A DNA stretch of 64,000 nucleotides from Brachionus rotundiformis (Eukaryota; Rotifera; Eurotatoria; Ploima; Brachionidae). The translations under genes and the position numbers were made by a program. The notes beneath the pieces are model-generated. The model was given only the letters and a program-made list of their open reading frames with translations. It was not told the origin of the DNA and did not search any database. Positions 23,801-35,868 of this stretch are shown in pieces; positions within the stretch are counted from its first letter, which is position 1; the number at the start of each line of letters is the position of its first letter. The stretch lies in assembly GCA_016802295.1 (NCBI GenBank), contig JAESIW010000137.1, positions 4,260,634-4,324,633 on the forward strand, written 5' to 3'.

Positions 23801-26718
23801 TGGATTGAACAGCCTTGGATACATGTGACGCAGAGCCAAAATCAATTACTTTTATTTTGTATGGCTGGCGTATTGGATCAACCAACATAATATTCTCTGG
23901 TTTAAGATCGGCATGTATCAGGCCCAGTTTTCGCAACTTGGACAAAGCGACCAATACTTGCTGAACCACAGGCCGAATACACTTCAGCGGCAGTGGGCTG
24001 AATTTATTTTGTTTGAGAAAATCGTACAGATTTTGCTCAAGCATTTCGAATACCAAACATGTGTGATTCTTGTGTTGAAACACTTCATATGCCCGAACCA
24101 AATTGTACTCGTCTGCATTTTCTTGTCCCAAACGCGACAATATTCCTACTTCAATTTGACCTTGTTTAAAAATAAAAGTTAATAATTGTTTTTAAAAACA
24201 ATATTTTTTCTTTTTTCACTTAAAACGTTTTAATAAAATTAATAAGGTGAACATTTAATTAAAAAAAGATATTTAATTTGTGATTTTATGCCCAGGGTTC
24301 AAAATTGAAGAAGAATTAACACTTCTAACTATCCAAAAATTAGGAATAAGTTTGGTACTGGGTCTCATATATTTAACTTAAATTTTATCCGATCAAACTT
24401 CTGGTAAAATTTCATGCTTAAATTAGTCTACCATATTTTTTGATTAATATGGTTTTGTGAACGTGGTACAGAACAGAACAAATTTTTAAAAATCTTTCTT
24501 TCCAAAAGTAAAACTTGTCCCTGTAAATACAAGATGGTAAAACATGCAAATTGCATTTTTTAATACATTATTGGATAATTCTGCCAGTTTGGCAGATATT
24601 GTAAATTAATATTTTTTGGACACTACTTTGAATGTTGCATCATGTTGCATTTACAGGGACAGTTTTTTACTTTAGGACAAAAAGTTTTTAAAAAAATTGT
24701 TCTGTTCGACTGTGTGTACCAAATCCAAATTAATGAATAATTAAGTAAAAAAAGCATATGTTACTAAGAAATATTTTAGGTTTTTAAATATTATCTAATG
24801 AACAATTTTACTGTTATTGAATGGATAATTTAGATGAATTTAAGATTTTGATAATTAAAAATTCTAAAATTTAAATTATGTAAATTCAACAAGATAAAAG
24901 TTTTCAATCTGTGCAAATTACACTTGATCAAAAATTATTAAAATTTAATAAAATTAAAAATTTTTATAGCTCTCAATTGCCTTAATTAGTCTATTGAACA
25001 ACAATTATTAGAAATAGTAATTTTCCTATTCCTGTTTGCTCTAGAGCTGAGAGAATCTTATCGATGACTTTATTATATTTAATTTTCATATCTAGCTTAT
25101 CATTTTTTTATCAAAAATAAACATTTATGATTATTAATAAATGACACTAGAAGCACCAGACAAGTCACTTTAACTTCTTTTGGAAATTTTGAAGGCCTAT
25201 AATTAATGAAGGGATAAACATTTTCCATCTTTAAACTGTTTCTTTCAATTGCCTGATATTTAATTTTATAATTAAGTGATTTTTACTCACTGTCTTTATT
25301 TGGTGGTACTTAATTTACAGTTTAAAAAATTGACCGAATTTTGTCGCTGCTTCTAGTATAAAAAAAAAATTAAATTTTATTTTTTTTTTATATTAAGGCT
25401 CGATCCTAAGCTTCCTAAGTTAAGAATAAATAAATTGGAAATTAGAAAGGACCCTGAATGGGACCTAGCAATACCAGCAGAGTTTGTGTATAATTTATTA
25501 AGGCTTTTGGTCAATGGAACTGAACTGGCTAATGCTGTGGGTATGTGAGCAAGTTTCAGACTAAATCTTACAGCTTTATTTTAATGACTTATTAATCTAT
25601 GTAATTCTGATTCAGGTCTACAATAGAACCAATATGGACACAGACTATTGTTAAGTGATTAGTCAAAATCAGAAGCAAATAAAAAAGACCATCTCTCGGA
25701 ACTAAAATTTACCTTGTCGTGCATAGGAGGGATGATTTTTGAGAATTTTGATGGCAACTATTTCATTAGTGCGCTTATTCCAGCATTTGACCACTTGGCC
25801 AAAAGTGCCACGTCCCAAAAACTCCAACACCTCATAACTATTGGTCATTGAGTAGAAAACTTCATGCAAAACAAGCTGATAGTCGCCTTCGTTGTTATTT
25901 CCAGCATTGTTGTTTGTGTTTGTTCCATTGTTTGTGGCGGCGGCAGCGGCAGCAACCGCAGCTGCAGCGGCTACTGCGGCCGCTGTATGCGACTGATTGG
26001 GACCATAGTGGTTTATTTTGTTGCTATGTTGATACTGTTGAATGCAAGGCTGGTTGGGATTGACCAATTGGGCCTTGTTGACCAGCAAATTTGACGAAGA
26101 TGATGACGAAGACAACGATGCGGTCGAGTTGCCATTCGAATAAAGCATGGACATGTTTTTGTTCTGCGCGAAATTGTTTAGTCTGTTCAATTGTTGCAAA
26201 TTGTTGGCAAAGTTGGTCCCATTTTGATACTGATTCTGGGCTGGATGGTTGCTCTGTGAGTTGGCAAAGGCCGATGTGGATATCATTGAGCCTGGTTTTG
26301 GATTGTTTGCTTTTGAACTGCGGTAATTGGCGTTTTCGTTTGGGTTAAATTCAATAATGTCGTCGTATTTTCGTTTGTTTGTGTAGGTCTCTGTGTGAGC
26401 GAGCTTAGTTGATGAGTTCAGGTTAACACTTCTGTTCAGCTGACGGTCTAGTTCGTTCCTTGTCTGGGGCTTGTGCTGAATCGATCTGTTAAGGCTGCTT
26501 GGCACATTGTCGCCAATGCGGGCTCGTTTGCTCTGTTGTTGGTTCGCTTGAGAAGACGATGAGACGGACGCCGATGAAGCCGGTTGCAAAAAGTTAAAAT
26601 TGTAGCTCTTTGAGTCGAGTTGCTGTGGTAAAGTGTTCTGCGTTTGCTGCTGCTCTAGGTAATTGTTCAATATTGCTGACGAAAATGGTACTTGATCAAC
26701 GTACCAACTTCTATGCAT
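20828..26718 (-). CDS. HIPK: homeodomain-interacting protein kinase (HIPK)
   Basis: Three exons (25713..26718, 23037..24160, 20828..22192) give 1164 residues, close to vertebrate HIPK1-3. HIPKs are nuclear dual-specificity kinases of the DYRK/CMGC group acting on transcription factors and corepressors. The kinase domain, about residues 292-640, is nearly canonical: G-loop GRGTFGQVV near 301, VAIK lysine about K324, HADLKPEN catalytic Asp about D420, DFG about D442, and SKAVQSTYLQSRYYRAPE with the auto-phosphorylated tyrosine near 457. The HIPK-typical insert TPDEHESETGTKSKEARKY is present. Flanks are low complexity: Ser, Gln and Asn runs and several poly-alanine tracts (residues about 245-260; in the last exon over 21541..21600 and 22141..22192). 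Poly-Ala uses mixed GCN codons. These GC-rich Ala tracts create long open frames on the opposite strand that are not genes. Intron 1 (24161..25712) hosts two inverted-repeat elements; intron 2 is 22193..23036. The C-terminal part beyond the kinase is inferred by splice phase and composition, not homology. Confidence 0.93.
24504..24674. mobile_element. MITE with long terminal inverted repeats in HIPK intron 1
   Basis: About 33-bp terminal inverted repeats: left AAAAGTAAAACTTGTCCCTG then TAAATACAAGATG; right CATGTTGCATTTACAGGGAC then AGTTTTTTACTTTA. Interior is about 100 bp with no coding potential and an internal CTGCCAGTTTGGCAG palindrome. Similar words recur near 39240-39330 (CTGCCAATTTGGCA and TTGCATTTACAG) in the last intron of the Flamingo gene, likely a decayed relative. 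Superfamily not determined. Confidence 0.65.
25144..25358. mobile_element. decayed TTAA-family element in HIPK intron 1
   Basis: Left end CACTAGAAGCACCAGACAAG and TCACTTTAACTT resembles the left end of family B1; right end CGCTGCTTCTAGTAT is the inverted counterpart. About 215 bp, no coding content. Flanking TTAA is degraded on both sides. Older than the copies at 12.3 and 19 kb. Confidence 0.55.
25396..25541 (+). other. coding-like fragment inside HIPK intron 1, opposite strand
   Basis: About 48 codons stay open with protein-like composition (contains LEIRKDPEWDLAIPAEFVYN and LLRLLVNGTELANAV), ending at a possible GTATGTGAG donor. It runs antisense to HIPK and has no start codon. Probably a relic of a mobile element or a pseudogene exon; unrecognised. 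Confidence 0.3.
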
Positions 26719-29655
26719 ACTAGTCCTTAGAATAAAAATTAGTCTTCTCTCCTTTTGACAGAAGTCTGGCCCGGTCTAGTCACGTGACCGAGCGATGTCG
26801 GCAAGTTTGTCTGACTAGGCCTTGGCTGCTCACTTACCAAAAGAGTTATTTTTTATTTTTAAATAAAAAGGGCTTGAGATGTTGGAAAACTTCTCGACAA
26901 AAAATGTCAACATTAATAGTTATTAATTAATAGAAAAAAAAAGAGAAAAACAATATAAAACCAAACACCAAAAAAAAAATTTCGTTTGTGATGAAATAAT
27001 TAGATAAAAAAATGTGTTGTTTATTTCAGAGAGAGAGATGATTTATTGTTTATTTTTAAATCATTGTGTGTCGTTAAGATAATAGTCGCGTTCAGTCGTG
27101 GTGCATTTTTCATCTAATGTGAAGGATTCAAATGCATTGTAGACAAATGCGGGCACCTTTCTATTTGACAAGTAATCAAGCCGACTAAGACTTAAAATAC
27201 GATAACGATTTGAACAAAGCTAGGTCCAGATCGTAGAATCTAAACAGAACATACAAAGTTTAGTATAAAAAGCTTGCTTTGAAAGGACTGTGAAAATTAA
27301 AATAAAATAAATGAATTATTTAGATAGTTTTTTGGATATGAGAGACTGTGCAGAGACTTAATTCATGATGATGATAATAATATTATGAAATGAAAACAAT
27401 ATGAGTTATTATAATTTGGATAAAAAGAAGGAATAAGCTAGCGCATTTTAAGACTATGAAATATTGACTGTGCGCTAAAGCCTTGTGTACACAAAATCAA
27501 TTTTAATAATTAATTCGGGATTATTATTTGAGCGCCGAATTAAGACCGCCCCTAACTACTGAATAATAATTTGCATAATTTTTAGTGTTATATTATGAAG
27601 TGACAGTGATCACTAGGCCTCTATTTAAACCAATAAAATTAGTTTTTGTCTCGAATCATTTTTTAATGCATAATAGACAGCATAAAATATATGAAATATT
27701 TTTTTAATGCATATATTAACATTATTTGTATACTGACGCGTTTTTTGTCTTAAGCTAAATATTTGCAATACGCACTTAACACTTCTAGGAAGGCTGCAAG
27801 CTAATGCGATTTTATTTTCTTGCTCTCTTGTTTTTTCTAATGCACTCCTTGTGTAACATTTCCTGTTATCACTGGCCGATCCGCCCTTCTTTGCAGAGCG
27901 CTTTGAAGACCTCATTTTGCCATTCGTATTCTTTCTTTTCTAGGTACATATCCAAGCCTTCCCAGTCTGTTAGTTTTGATACAATAACAAGCTTTGACTT
28001 AGTTCTTCTCTTTAGCTTTTCGTTTGACAATGTTTAAGGCCACTAATCCAAACAAGTCTGTGTGCATCGAATTTATTTTAAATAAGGGCTTCTTCTTCTA
28101 TCTTCTAATCCAAATGGAGCTTAAGTTGGTCACACGTCCCATCAATTATACGACGCTTTCCTCTTTCTCTTTCCTGGACGAGTTTTACATCTTTGAGCTG
28201 TTCTCTTCCAGGTCAGCTTTGGGTCTCTTGCTTTTTTCTCTCCTTGGTGTCTGTTATCATTCTTAATACATCTGTTGCAGACCGGTTCGGTTCTTGGACA
28301 AATCATTATTTGTAACGACTTTCGGATAGAAGATATTCAAAATTTTTCTCAGGTAATTGTAATGGAATACTTGGATCGATTGAAGATGGCAATCTGCTAT
28401 TCTTCAACATTATAAATTTAACAATGCTGCTATAAAGATGTAATTTTGTCCTCACTGTTTATTAGAATCGTTGAAGTTCTAGTCTCCGTTTAAGGTATTT
28501 GTCTCCAGAAGAAATTAGTGCATTGATCTGCTGATAAATTTTGGTCTTTCTGGCTTTTATTTCAAGGCCAACATATCCATTTTTTCGTTTCAGTTTCTCG
28601 GTCTTTTCCCTCATATGGTTCCGCATTTGTAATGTTAAGGTAAAATCATCAACGAAAAAAATAAAGGTTGAACATTGCTAATATTATTTGAACCAGAATC
28701 TTAACTCGATATTTTTAATGAAAAAATAGAAAAAAAACTTACTTTGCTTGACTTAACTTAAAAGTAAATAACATAATTCTGAATAACTGTGTACTTAAGT
28801 CTTATTAGAATGGACCTGACCATGCATACTTTTTAATAATTATAATTTCTTCGTCTTCAATATATTTCTTAGTTTTAGATTCATAAAAAAATAACAAATG
28901 CGAAACATATTAACATTCACGAAAAAGCTCAGTGTATAGAATGCAGTTTATTGAAATTATTTCCTTAATCCATTAAACAAAAAATTAATATAATCAGATT
29001 CAGAAACTTAAAAAAAGGATTTGAAACAATTCCGTGGTCAGTGTTGCCACTAGCATGGAAATCACGCAATGGAAACAAATAAAATTTAATAATTAACTTT
29101 AAACCATCGTTTAGGAATTAAACATATTTTAGACTGAATTTTAGAAAAAATTATGTAACTAAGTGAAAAATAAAACAAAATAAAATTATTAAAAGATATT
29201 ATTTGTTTATTTTAAAATAATTCGGAAAATTTAATAAAAAAACATTATTTTGATAATCTTTATAATATCTGTACTTTTGATATAAACATTTTTTTGTTTT
29301 TCTATCCCTTAATTAAACTATTGCTAGAACTAAGATAAAAGTTAGGAAATTGAAATTTAGATACTATCAGAGTATAATCGTAGTATAAATTATATTATAA
29401 TTTTAATAATTTTCTTAATTATAGACTGCTTTTCACCTGTTTTCAGCTTGAATTTCATATTTAAATTTTGCTTGCTCTCAGCAGATGTTCAGACTTTGTC
29501 ATATTACAAGAAATTTTTATCTTAATTTGTCTGAAGAATGCCTAAACTAGGGCTGATCTTGTTCATACTCTTAAAATATCAGAATATTAAACTACTAAGA
29601 GAATATTCTGAAAAATTAATTATAAAAAAAAAAATATTTCTAGTCTTTTTGACAT
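26719..29655. other. HIPK upstream region and decayed LINE
   Basis: The first kilobase upstream of the HIPK start is less AT-rich than average near 26750-26830 and probably holds the 5' untranslated region and promoter. 27780..28690 is a LINE relic (listed). 28700-29655 is AT-rich with no supported feature. Confidence 0.45.
27780..28690 (-). pseudogene. LINE reverse-transcriptase relic
   Basis: On the minus strand, starting near 28670, the frame reads FIFFVDDFTLTLQMRNHMRE then KTEKL, then VGLEIKARKTKI. This matches the reverse-transcriptase catalytic block (F-x-D-D ... vGL.IN..KTK). Further down, pieces in several frames resemble the LINE C-terminal end: DPKLTWKRTAQRCKT-like, RLGYVPRKERIRMAK, FKALCKEGRIGQ. 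Stops and shifts show it is dead. The sequence is visibly GC-richer than the flanks. Confidence 0.6.
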
Positions 29656-29724
29656 AAAATCCTCTAATTTTGTTCTGTTTTTAAAATGAATAAAAATAAA
29701 TCAAATAATTAATCAATTATTCAA
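29656..29724. repeat. 69-bp target-site duplication, left copy
   Basis: The 69 bases beginning AAAATCCTCTAATTTTGTTC and ending AATCAATTATTCAA are repeated without a mismatch at 30256..30324. They bracket the LINE fragment 29725..30255. Confidence 0.9.
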
Positions 29725-30255
29725 GCTAAGGTCAAAGCCGTATTTGGAAAGACGAGAAGCTCTTGGCTGGACGACACTTGAGGAAAGACGTAGACGTGGA
29801 GATCTGATCCAGCTCCACAAGATACAACACGGACATAATAGAGTTGAGCTAATTCATGGAAATCAATTACTAGCCTCAAATCATTTAGACAGCCCGGCGA
29901 GCCGGACCAGGCGAGGTCCAATGTCAATCGAAAGACAACTGGTGCGAAATTGTGGAGTTCGTCATAATTTTTTCACAAATCGAACAGCAGGAAGTTGGAA
30001 CTCTCTGGATGCGGCGACTAAGAGCGTCATTAACACGAACATTTTTAAAAAACAAATTGACAAGTTACTGGGATAAACAAAAAAAAATAAATAAATAAAA
30101 AAAAGAAGGTTATTTAAACAAGTTGTTAAAATAAGTTAACTATAAAACTTATTTATGAATTTGGCAAATGGCTGTTATAGTGGGGCGTCTACGTGCGCTA
30201 CTACTTGGAGACTCAAGTCCCCTACAGCATTAATACTACTACTACTACTACTACT
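29725..30255 (+). mobile_element. 5'-truncated non-LTR retrotransposon insertion
   Basis: A 531-bp insertion that carries the last ~118 codons of a LINE reverse-transcriptase ORF, open from its left edge to the TAA at 30074-30076. The frame has LRSKPYLERREALGWTTLEE, then RRRRGDLIQLHKI, then RHNFFTNRTAGSWNSLDAAT and FKKQIDKLLG, the standard C-terminal blocks of CR1/jockey-type LINE proteins. After the stop come an A-rich stretch, a short 3' untranslated part and a microsatellite tail of about seven ACT/TAC units. Perfect flanking duplications of 69 bp and an undisturbed frame indicate a recent insertion by target-primed reverse transcription. Similar, older 3' ends lie at 6.8, 35.3 and 51 kb. 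LINE clade not determined. Confidence 0.85.
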
Positions 30256-30324
30256 AAAATCCTCTAATTTTGTTCTGTTTTTAAAATGAATAAAAATAAA
30301 TCAAATAATTAATCAATTATTCAA
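30256..30324. repeat. 69-bp target-site duplication, right copy
   Basis: Identical to 29656..29724; follows directly on the ACT repeat tail of the LINE insertion. Confidence 0.9.
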
Positions 30325-33300
30325 CTTAGCAAAGGCTTAATAGTGATATTTTTCTAGATTTAAAATCCGATTGCCTATCTTACTGAAGAATTTAAAATTT
30401 TGAGTTTAAAATAATTTACACACTCTTATCTTTTTAGTATATCTTTAATGGTTTAGACTATTAAAAATATTTTAAAGAGAGTAACGCTCAAATAGAATTA
30501 CAAATAGATAAATTAGTATAAAGGGTCAACTTTTAAAATTCGGAATAATCTTTAATGATAAGTAATAAACTATTCTCTATTTAGTTATCATAAGTATTCT
30601 TCAATCATTCAGTCAGTTCTCATGATCATGCTAAAATGCTTTAAGCAGTGAATTTTTTAATGAATGGATTAAACTAGGGCATATTGAAATTTATGATCAA
30701 TTTACATGATAATATAAAAATTCTATTAAGTTTTAGGATTATTAAATATGACACAAAAAGTTGTTAAACTAAACAAACCCTACTGATTAACGAAAAAGTG
30801 TTATATAAAAATGAATATTCAAATGAATATACATCAATATGGCCATTTGTTGAAAAGACTATCTTTTTTAAAACTATAACAATTATTAAATATTTAAACA
30901 AATCAAAAATTATAAAAAATAATCGTTGATGAATTGAATTAAACTAGTTTTACTTTACAATAATGATGTCTATCAAGAGCTCTAAAGAAACATTCATAGA
31001 CTAATTAAAATTGAAACATATTTTATTATACTAATTTATTAATTAATAAAATAAGTCGCTTACTTGGTAAAAAAATCTTATTCTTGGCTAACAATAGTAA
31101 TGTACCTAGACTTGTACTTTGTAAAATTAATTATCAATTTTAAAATAAGATTTTTCCAAAAATATCTACCAAATTGTTTAACTAAAAATAAGTGTAAACT
31201 TTTTTAGCAACCTAAATTTTACCATAAAAGTGATTTATGAAAAGGATATGAATGACTATATGTGTTTTAAGAATGTTAATGGGATCTACTAGGACATTAA
31301 AAGTAAACATAAGTCAATTATATTTTATCATCTTATTTAAAGAGTTTAAGGAATAAAATAAATTCATTACTAATTTATTTATTGAGTATAAATAGATTCT
31401 AAATAAATATTAACAATAATATTGAGCTTACTATTATAATAAATAAATATAAAAATGTTTCATCTATTGGAATTTATATTTAACTATCTTATTTCTTATT
31501 TTTATTTAATTTTTTTATTCAAAAAAAAACTCATTCCCCATAAAATCTCTACACGAACAAAAAATGGTTGTAATTATGGGTAAATATTTTATGCACGAAT
31601 ATGATGGTAGAGCATCGAATTAAGAACAAGTCAATGAATCAATTAAGATCTACTGTAACTCAATACCATGAATCTGCATCATTCAATAAAGTCTCTTTCT
31701 GCCTCTAATAAAAAAAATTGATATTAAAAAAACAAATCTGAAAGGAATCTATTAGTAAAATTCGAGATTGATTTTGAAAGATTCTGATATCACTATTTTA
31801 AATTTGGATAAATGATAATGCATACTGTATTCAATATATAGCTCTTAAATTGAAAAAAATATATATATTTAAAGACCTAAGTTATGAATCAAAGACTTTT
31901 ATTTCTAAAATCGAGTGACTCAAAATTAAGGCAGCTGTCAAAATTAATACTTAGCATTGTAATTATTAAAAAGAATTAACATTTTTATGACAAATAGATT
32001 TAGATTAGCAAAAAAAAATAGGAAACTAAAATAAAATGAATTATAAAAGAGTTATTCAACTATTTGGTAAATTAAATCATATATAATAAATTATTTTTTT
32101 CATTTAAAACTTGAATTGAAATTAGAAAAAAGTTTTACCATGTAGCTAACTTTAATCAAAACTAAACAACAAAAAAATAATAATTTAATCAAAAATAATT
32201 TTTTGTTAAAAATAAAACTATGCTTTAAACTTTTTGCAAAATTTTCTAATTAAATAATTTATTTAAAATGGAAAAATGCATGTTTAATTAAAATGATAAC
32301 GAAATGAAACGAGAATTTTTAATTATTTTGATAAGATATAAACTTTGATCATACGATTATCGCTTAAAAAAAATAATTAAATAAAAAAAATGATCTCTTT
32401 GTTTAAATCAAGCTTTACTTATCATATTTGCAAACTAACATGAAATTAATTTCATTAAAAAACTATTAGTAACAAAATTTAAAATAAAAAAGTCCATAAA
32501 AATGATTTCAAAATAAAAATATGCTCAAAAATAAAAATACAATTAAAAATTTTTCAAAGATCTAGTTTTCTAACCTGATTAATTATCTATTTTTGATATA
32601 AAACAATAAACTAAATACAAAATTCTATTTAGGATTAATATATTTATTTATTAATTTTTCACATTATTTAATTTTATTTAAAACAAATTTTAACTCGAAA
32701 TACTTACTTTTTAATTATCTGAAATTTGATCACAATAATAAATAAGCCTTTTGTTCGAAATTAATTTTTAACTGATATTAGGAAAATTCAAATTAAATAA
32801 TTTGAAAACTTGTTAAAAAATGTTGTATGATTTAGATGACTTTTAATTAAAATTGTAAGATATTGCTTATTTTTAAATTAATTTTACTCATATTAATAAA
32901 AAAAGAGGAAAATAAAATCAAAAGAAATTTATTTCAATAATTTTATTGCTTAAAATTCTAACTCTCTAAAACTTAACAAAACTTATATCCCCATTTCTAA
33001 TTTTACTTAAAATTTTTTTCACCTAATGATTTAAAAAAAAATTAATTCTTTGAATAAACTAGCTTTTTTTTTTGAAATAGCACTCAGCATTTTTTTTCAA
33101 TAGATCACAAACCTCATATTTTTCAATCTAGAAAGCAACATAATCAACAAAACTATTATTCCATTATTTAATTGATATTGCCAAAACAAACCATAATTTT
33201 TTAATTGATAAATTTAATTTTACTAAAACCCTTAAACAAAATTTCAAAATTAACTTCATTCAACATTTAAAGCTTATAGAATTGGAATTTTCCATGACTA

Positions 33301-33426
33301 AAAATCGATTTTTAAGCTCAAATAGATTTTTTATGGATAAAAGGAAGTAAAAAAACAATATTTTTTCAAATTTATTTATTGACTCAATAAATCTGATCGA
33401 ATCATAAATAAATTTTTTTATTTTGT
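30325..33426. other. long AT-rich gene-free region
   Basis: About 3.1 kb of extremely AT-rich DNA with many A and T runs. I read it on both strands for exon-like frames, transposon ends and structured RNAs and see nothing supportable. The right end holds the 3' flank of the eS4 gene. Confidence 0.5.
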
Positions 33427-34528
33427 TCAAGCCTTTAGGGCTAATCGTTTCTCACGTTCTTCAGTGATGGATTTGCGAACACCTTTATCAGCTGGCAGGG
33501 ACACCCATGGTTTATTGCCCTTGCCGATCAAAAACACATACGACAAGCTTTAAGAATTAAAAATAATTTAAATCAGATAAAATCAAGTATTATTGTAGTG
33601 GTGGTATAATTACCGAGTAGCGAAGGTGTTGTTGGCAGCATCCTTAATGTGGACGATATCGAATGAGCCCGGATGTCTTTCTCTGGATGTTATGACTCCA
33701 ACACGACCCAAATTGTGACCACCAGTGATCATTACCAAGTTGCCAGAATCGAATTTGATGTAGTCCTCAATTTTGTTGTTTTCCAAATTTAGACGAATGG
33801 TATCGTTAACTTTAACATGTGGATCTGGATAGCGGATGGTTCGACCGTCATGGGTGATTATCATTGGGACACCCTTGCTACCAACTGTTACTTTTCTTAC
33901 TTTACATAATTTATACTTTTAAAAATAAAATTAATTAAAGACAAATTAACAATCTTTTTTTCATTTTTACTTGGGCTTCTTCCTTGGTAATGCGGTGGAC
34001 AGTAAATCTACCCTTGACGTCATAGATTAATCGGAAAAATTCATTAGTTTTCTCAATGGTAATGACATCTATGAGCAAGTTGGATTAGAATTTTTATTTA
34101 AATGGTTTTAATAAGCATCTTTACCCATGAAACCAGCTGGGAAGGTCATGTCGGTTCTGACTTTTCCGTCAATTTTGATCAAACGTTGAGCACAGATTTT
34201 TTTGGCTTCGGTGTAAGTCAAAGCGTATTTGAGTCTGTTTCTCAAGAAGATAATAGTTGGCAAGCATTCGCGCGATTTATGTGGACCAGCGCTAGGCTTT
34301 GGGGCAAATACACCGGACAATTTGTCCAACATCCAGTGTTTAGGCGCATACAAGCGTTTCAAGTGCTTCCTTCTTCCTCGGTACTAATTTATTTTGGAAA
34401 AAAAAATGAAAAAATGTTTTAAGTGTGGTAGAGCGGTGGAAATTTGTCCGAGTTTTAGCCTAGGTAATCCAATGCTTATCGGATGATTAGCCCGCAATAA
34501 AAAGATACAAAATTTAACTTACACCCAT
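33427..34528 (-). CDS. RpS4: 40S ribosomal protein S4 (eS4)
   Basis: Five exons (34523..34528, 34125..34383, 33971..34068, 33614..33915, 33427..33547) give 261 residues; human RPS4X has 263. It is a structural protein of the small ribosomal subunit. The sequence is very close to the family throughout: RKHLKRLYAPKHWMLDKLSG, LRNRLKYALTYTEAKKIC, KIDGKVRTD, the S4/KOW part IRYPDPHVKVNDTIRLNLE and GGHNLGRVGVITSRERHPGS, and the end IGKGNKPWVSLPADKGVRKS. The first exon encodes only Met-Gly; a short first coding exon next to the ATG is common in ribosomal protein genes. The first junction (ATGGGT/GTAAGT to TAG/TACCGAGG) is the likeliest of two possible splices, so residues 2-4 are uncertain. Codon use is less AT-biased than the neighbours, as expected for high expression. 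Confidence 0.96.
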
Positions 34529-35299
34529 CTTATTTTTTAAAAAGTGATTTTCTCAAAATTACGTGCAGGTGATCTGCAAAATTAAACTCTACTAAGATAC
34601 TTTCAAGCAATTTTAGTGAAAAACATATTTTTAAAAAATTTTTATTAGAGTATATGAATGCATTTAGAATTAAAATAATGTTTATGCAAAGGACTAGGGA
34701 AATTTTTTTTTAGTTACTCTATCCGAGATTAACTTCAAAATTTTCTTTGCTATTTATTAGATGCACTTTTTAATAGTGAAATTTTGCTATCTAAATAGTC
34801 CAGTTTTTACTTTTTTCAAGATTTATTTTATAATAATTTCAATTCATTGTTATATAATAAAAAAACAATAGAAATAATTGTTGTGTTAATTAGAGTTGGT
34901 TTAAGAATCATAAATTTCTGATCGACTTTCCCGGAATACTAATGAAAATACTCAAATTTAAACAAGAAACCCCATTATTCTAAAACCATTAAAAAAAAAT
35001 AGATAGATTTTTTAACCAAAATATTATTGCTAAAATTTTATTTTTTTAAACAATTTATGGTCTTGTTAAAAAAAATTTTAACTAAATTTTCCAATTTAAA
35101 ATTAAATAAAAGTATTTTTTTAAATTGTTATTTCAAGGTTAATCAACAGGCTAGTGCCCATTTCATAAAGACCGATTAACACTCCATTTATTTAAATAAA
35201 ATAAATTTTCCAATTTAAAATTAAATAAAAGTATTTTATATATAATTGTTTTAAAATTAAGAAAAAAATAGGTTTTTAAAGAATAAGATAAGCAACTGA

Positions 35300-35585
35300 A
35301 GGATCAAAGTAGTAGAATTGGCTCTTGCTGCGACATCTAACATGTAGACTGTTTGAGCCCATCACCACCATTTGGCGGTGTGGAGCTTTAGCAGCCGATT
35401 TGATTGAATTTGTCTAACGACTTTTTGAAACAAGCAGTTGATATATTGGTTTATTTCACCACATCTTTTGGGAGCTCTTTCTAATCCTGAACTCTTTGAG
35501 AAAAATGTATGTCTGACGCTAATCGCAGCTGCAAAATCGTTTCTAATTTGAGCAGAGAAATTTTCTCTCTGAACTCTTTTAATGT
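35300..35585 (-). pseudogene. LINE 3'-end relic
   Basis: On the minus strand it reads, with stops, RENFSAQI...(F)FSQRVQD, then KELPKDVVK, then NISTACFKKSLDKFNQIGC. This is the FF..R....WN.LP..VV......FK..LDK pattern at the end of LINE RT proteins. It ends in a GC-richer 3' untranslated part (GGTGGTGATGGGCTCAAAC). The frame is broken by several stops. Same broad family as the insertion at 29725, but much older. Confidence 0.55.
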
Positions 35586-35868
35586 GGAATCATTTTTTAT
35601 TTTCAAAAAATTAATAGTTAAAATTAGTAAACGAAAATCAAAATAAAATAAAATTTTATTACTAAATGAAAAATTAACTTTAAAATGTCAAGTGGAAGAA
35701 TTTTAGAAAATAATCTTAAAACGATACAGAATAAAATACTGAACCTTTACTTTAGATCAATTCTTGGCATTGCCATTTGACCAGCAGACTAGCCGATTGT
35801 GACAAGCATATTTAACAAAATAGGTTTTGGTTTCCAATGAAAATTTAACAATTGCAAACATTGGCGAA

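Noticed and set aside
23426..24182. Overlapping frames on both strands across the HIPK kinase exon
   Set aside because: The HIPK frame is strongly conserved and explains the sequence; the others are shadows.
27600..28270. Plus-strand frames of 77-96 codons near 27.8-28.3 kb as genes
   Set aside because: The opposite strand shows LINE reverse-transcriptase blocks (FVDD, KTKI); the plus frames are complements of that relic.
30190..30255. ACT repeat as an independent microsatellite
   Set aside because: It ends exactly at the right target duplication and is better explained as the LINE's own 3' tail.
34381..34500. tRNA gene in the eS4 intron (GGTAGAGCGGTGGAAATTTG-like words)
   Set aside because: The TGGTAGAGCGG-like string resembles a tRNA D-arm, but no acceptor stem, anticodon arm or GGTTCGA T-loop follows on either strand.
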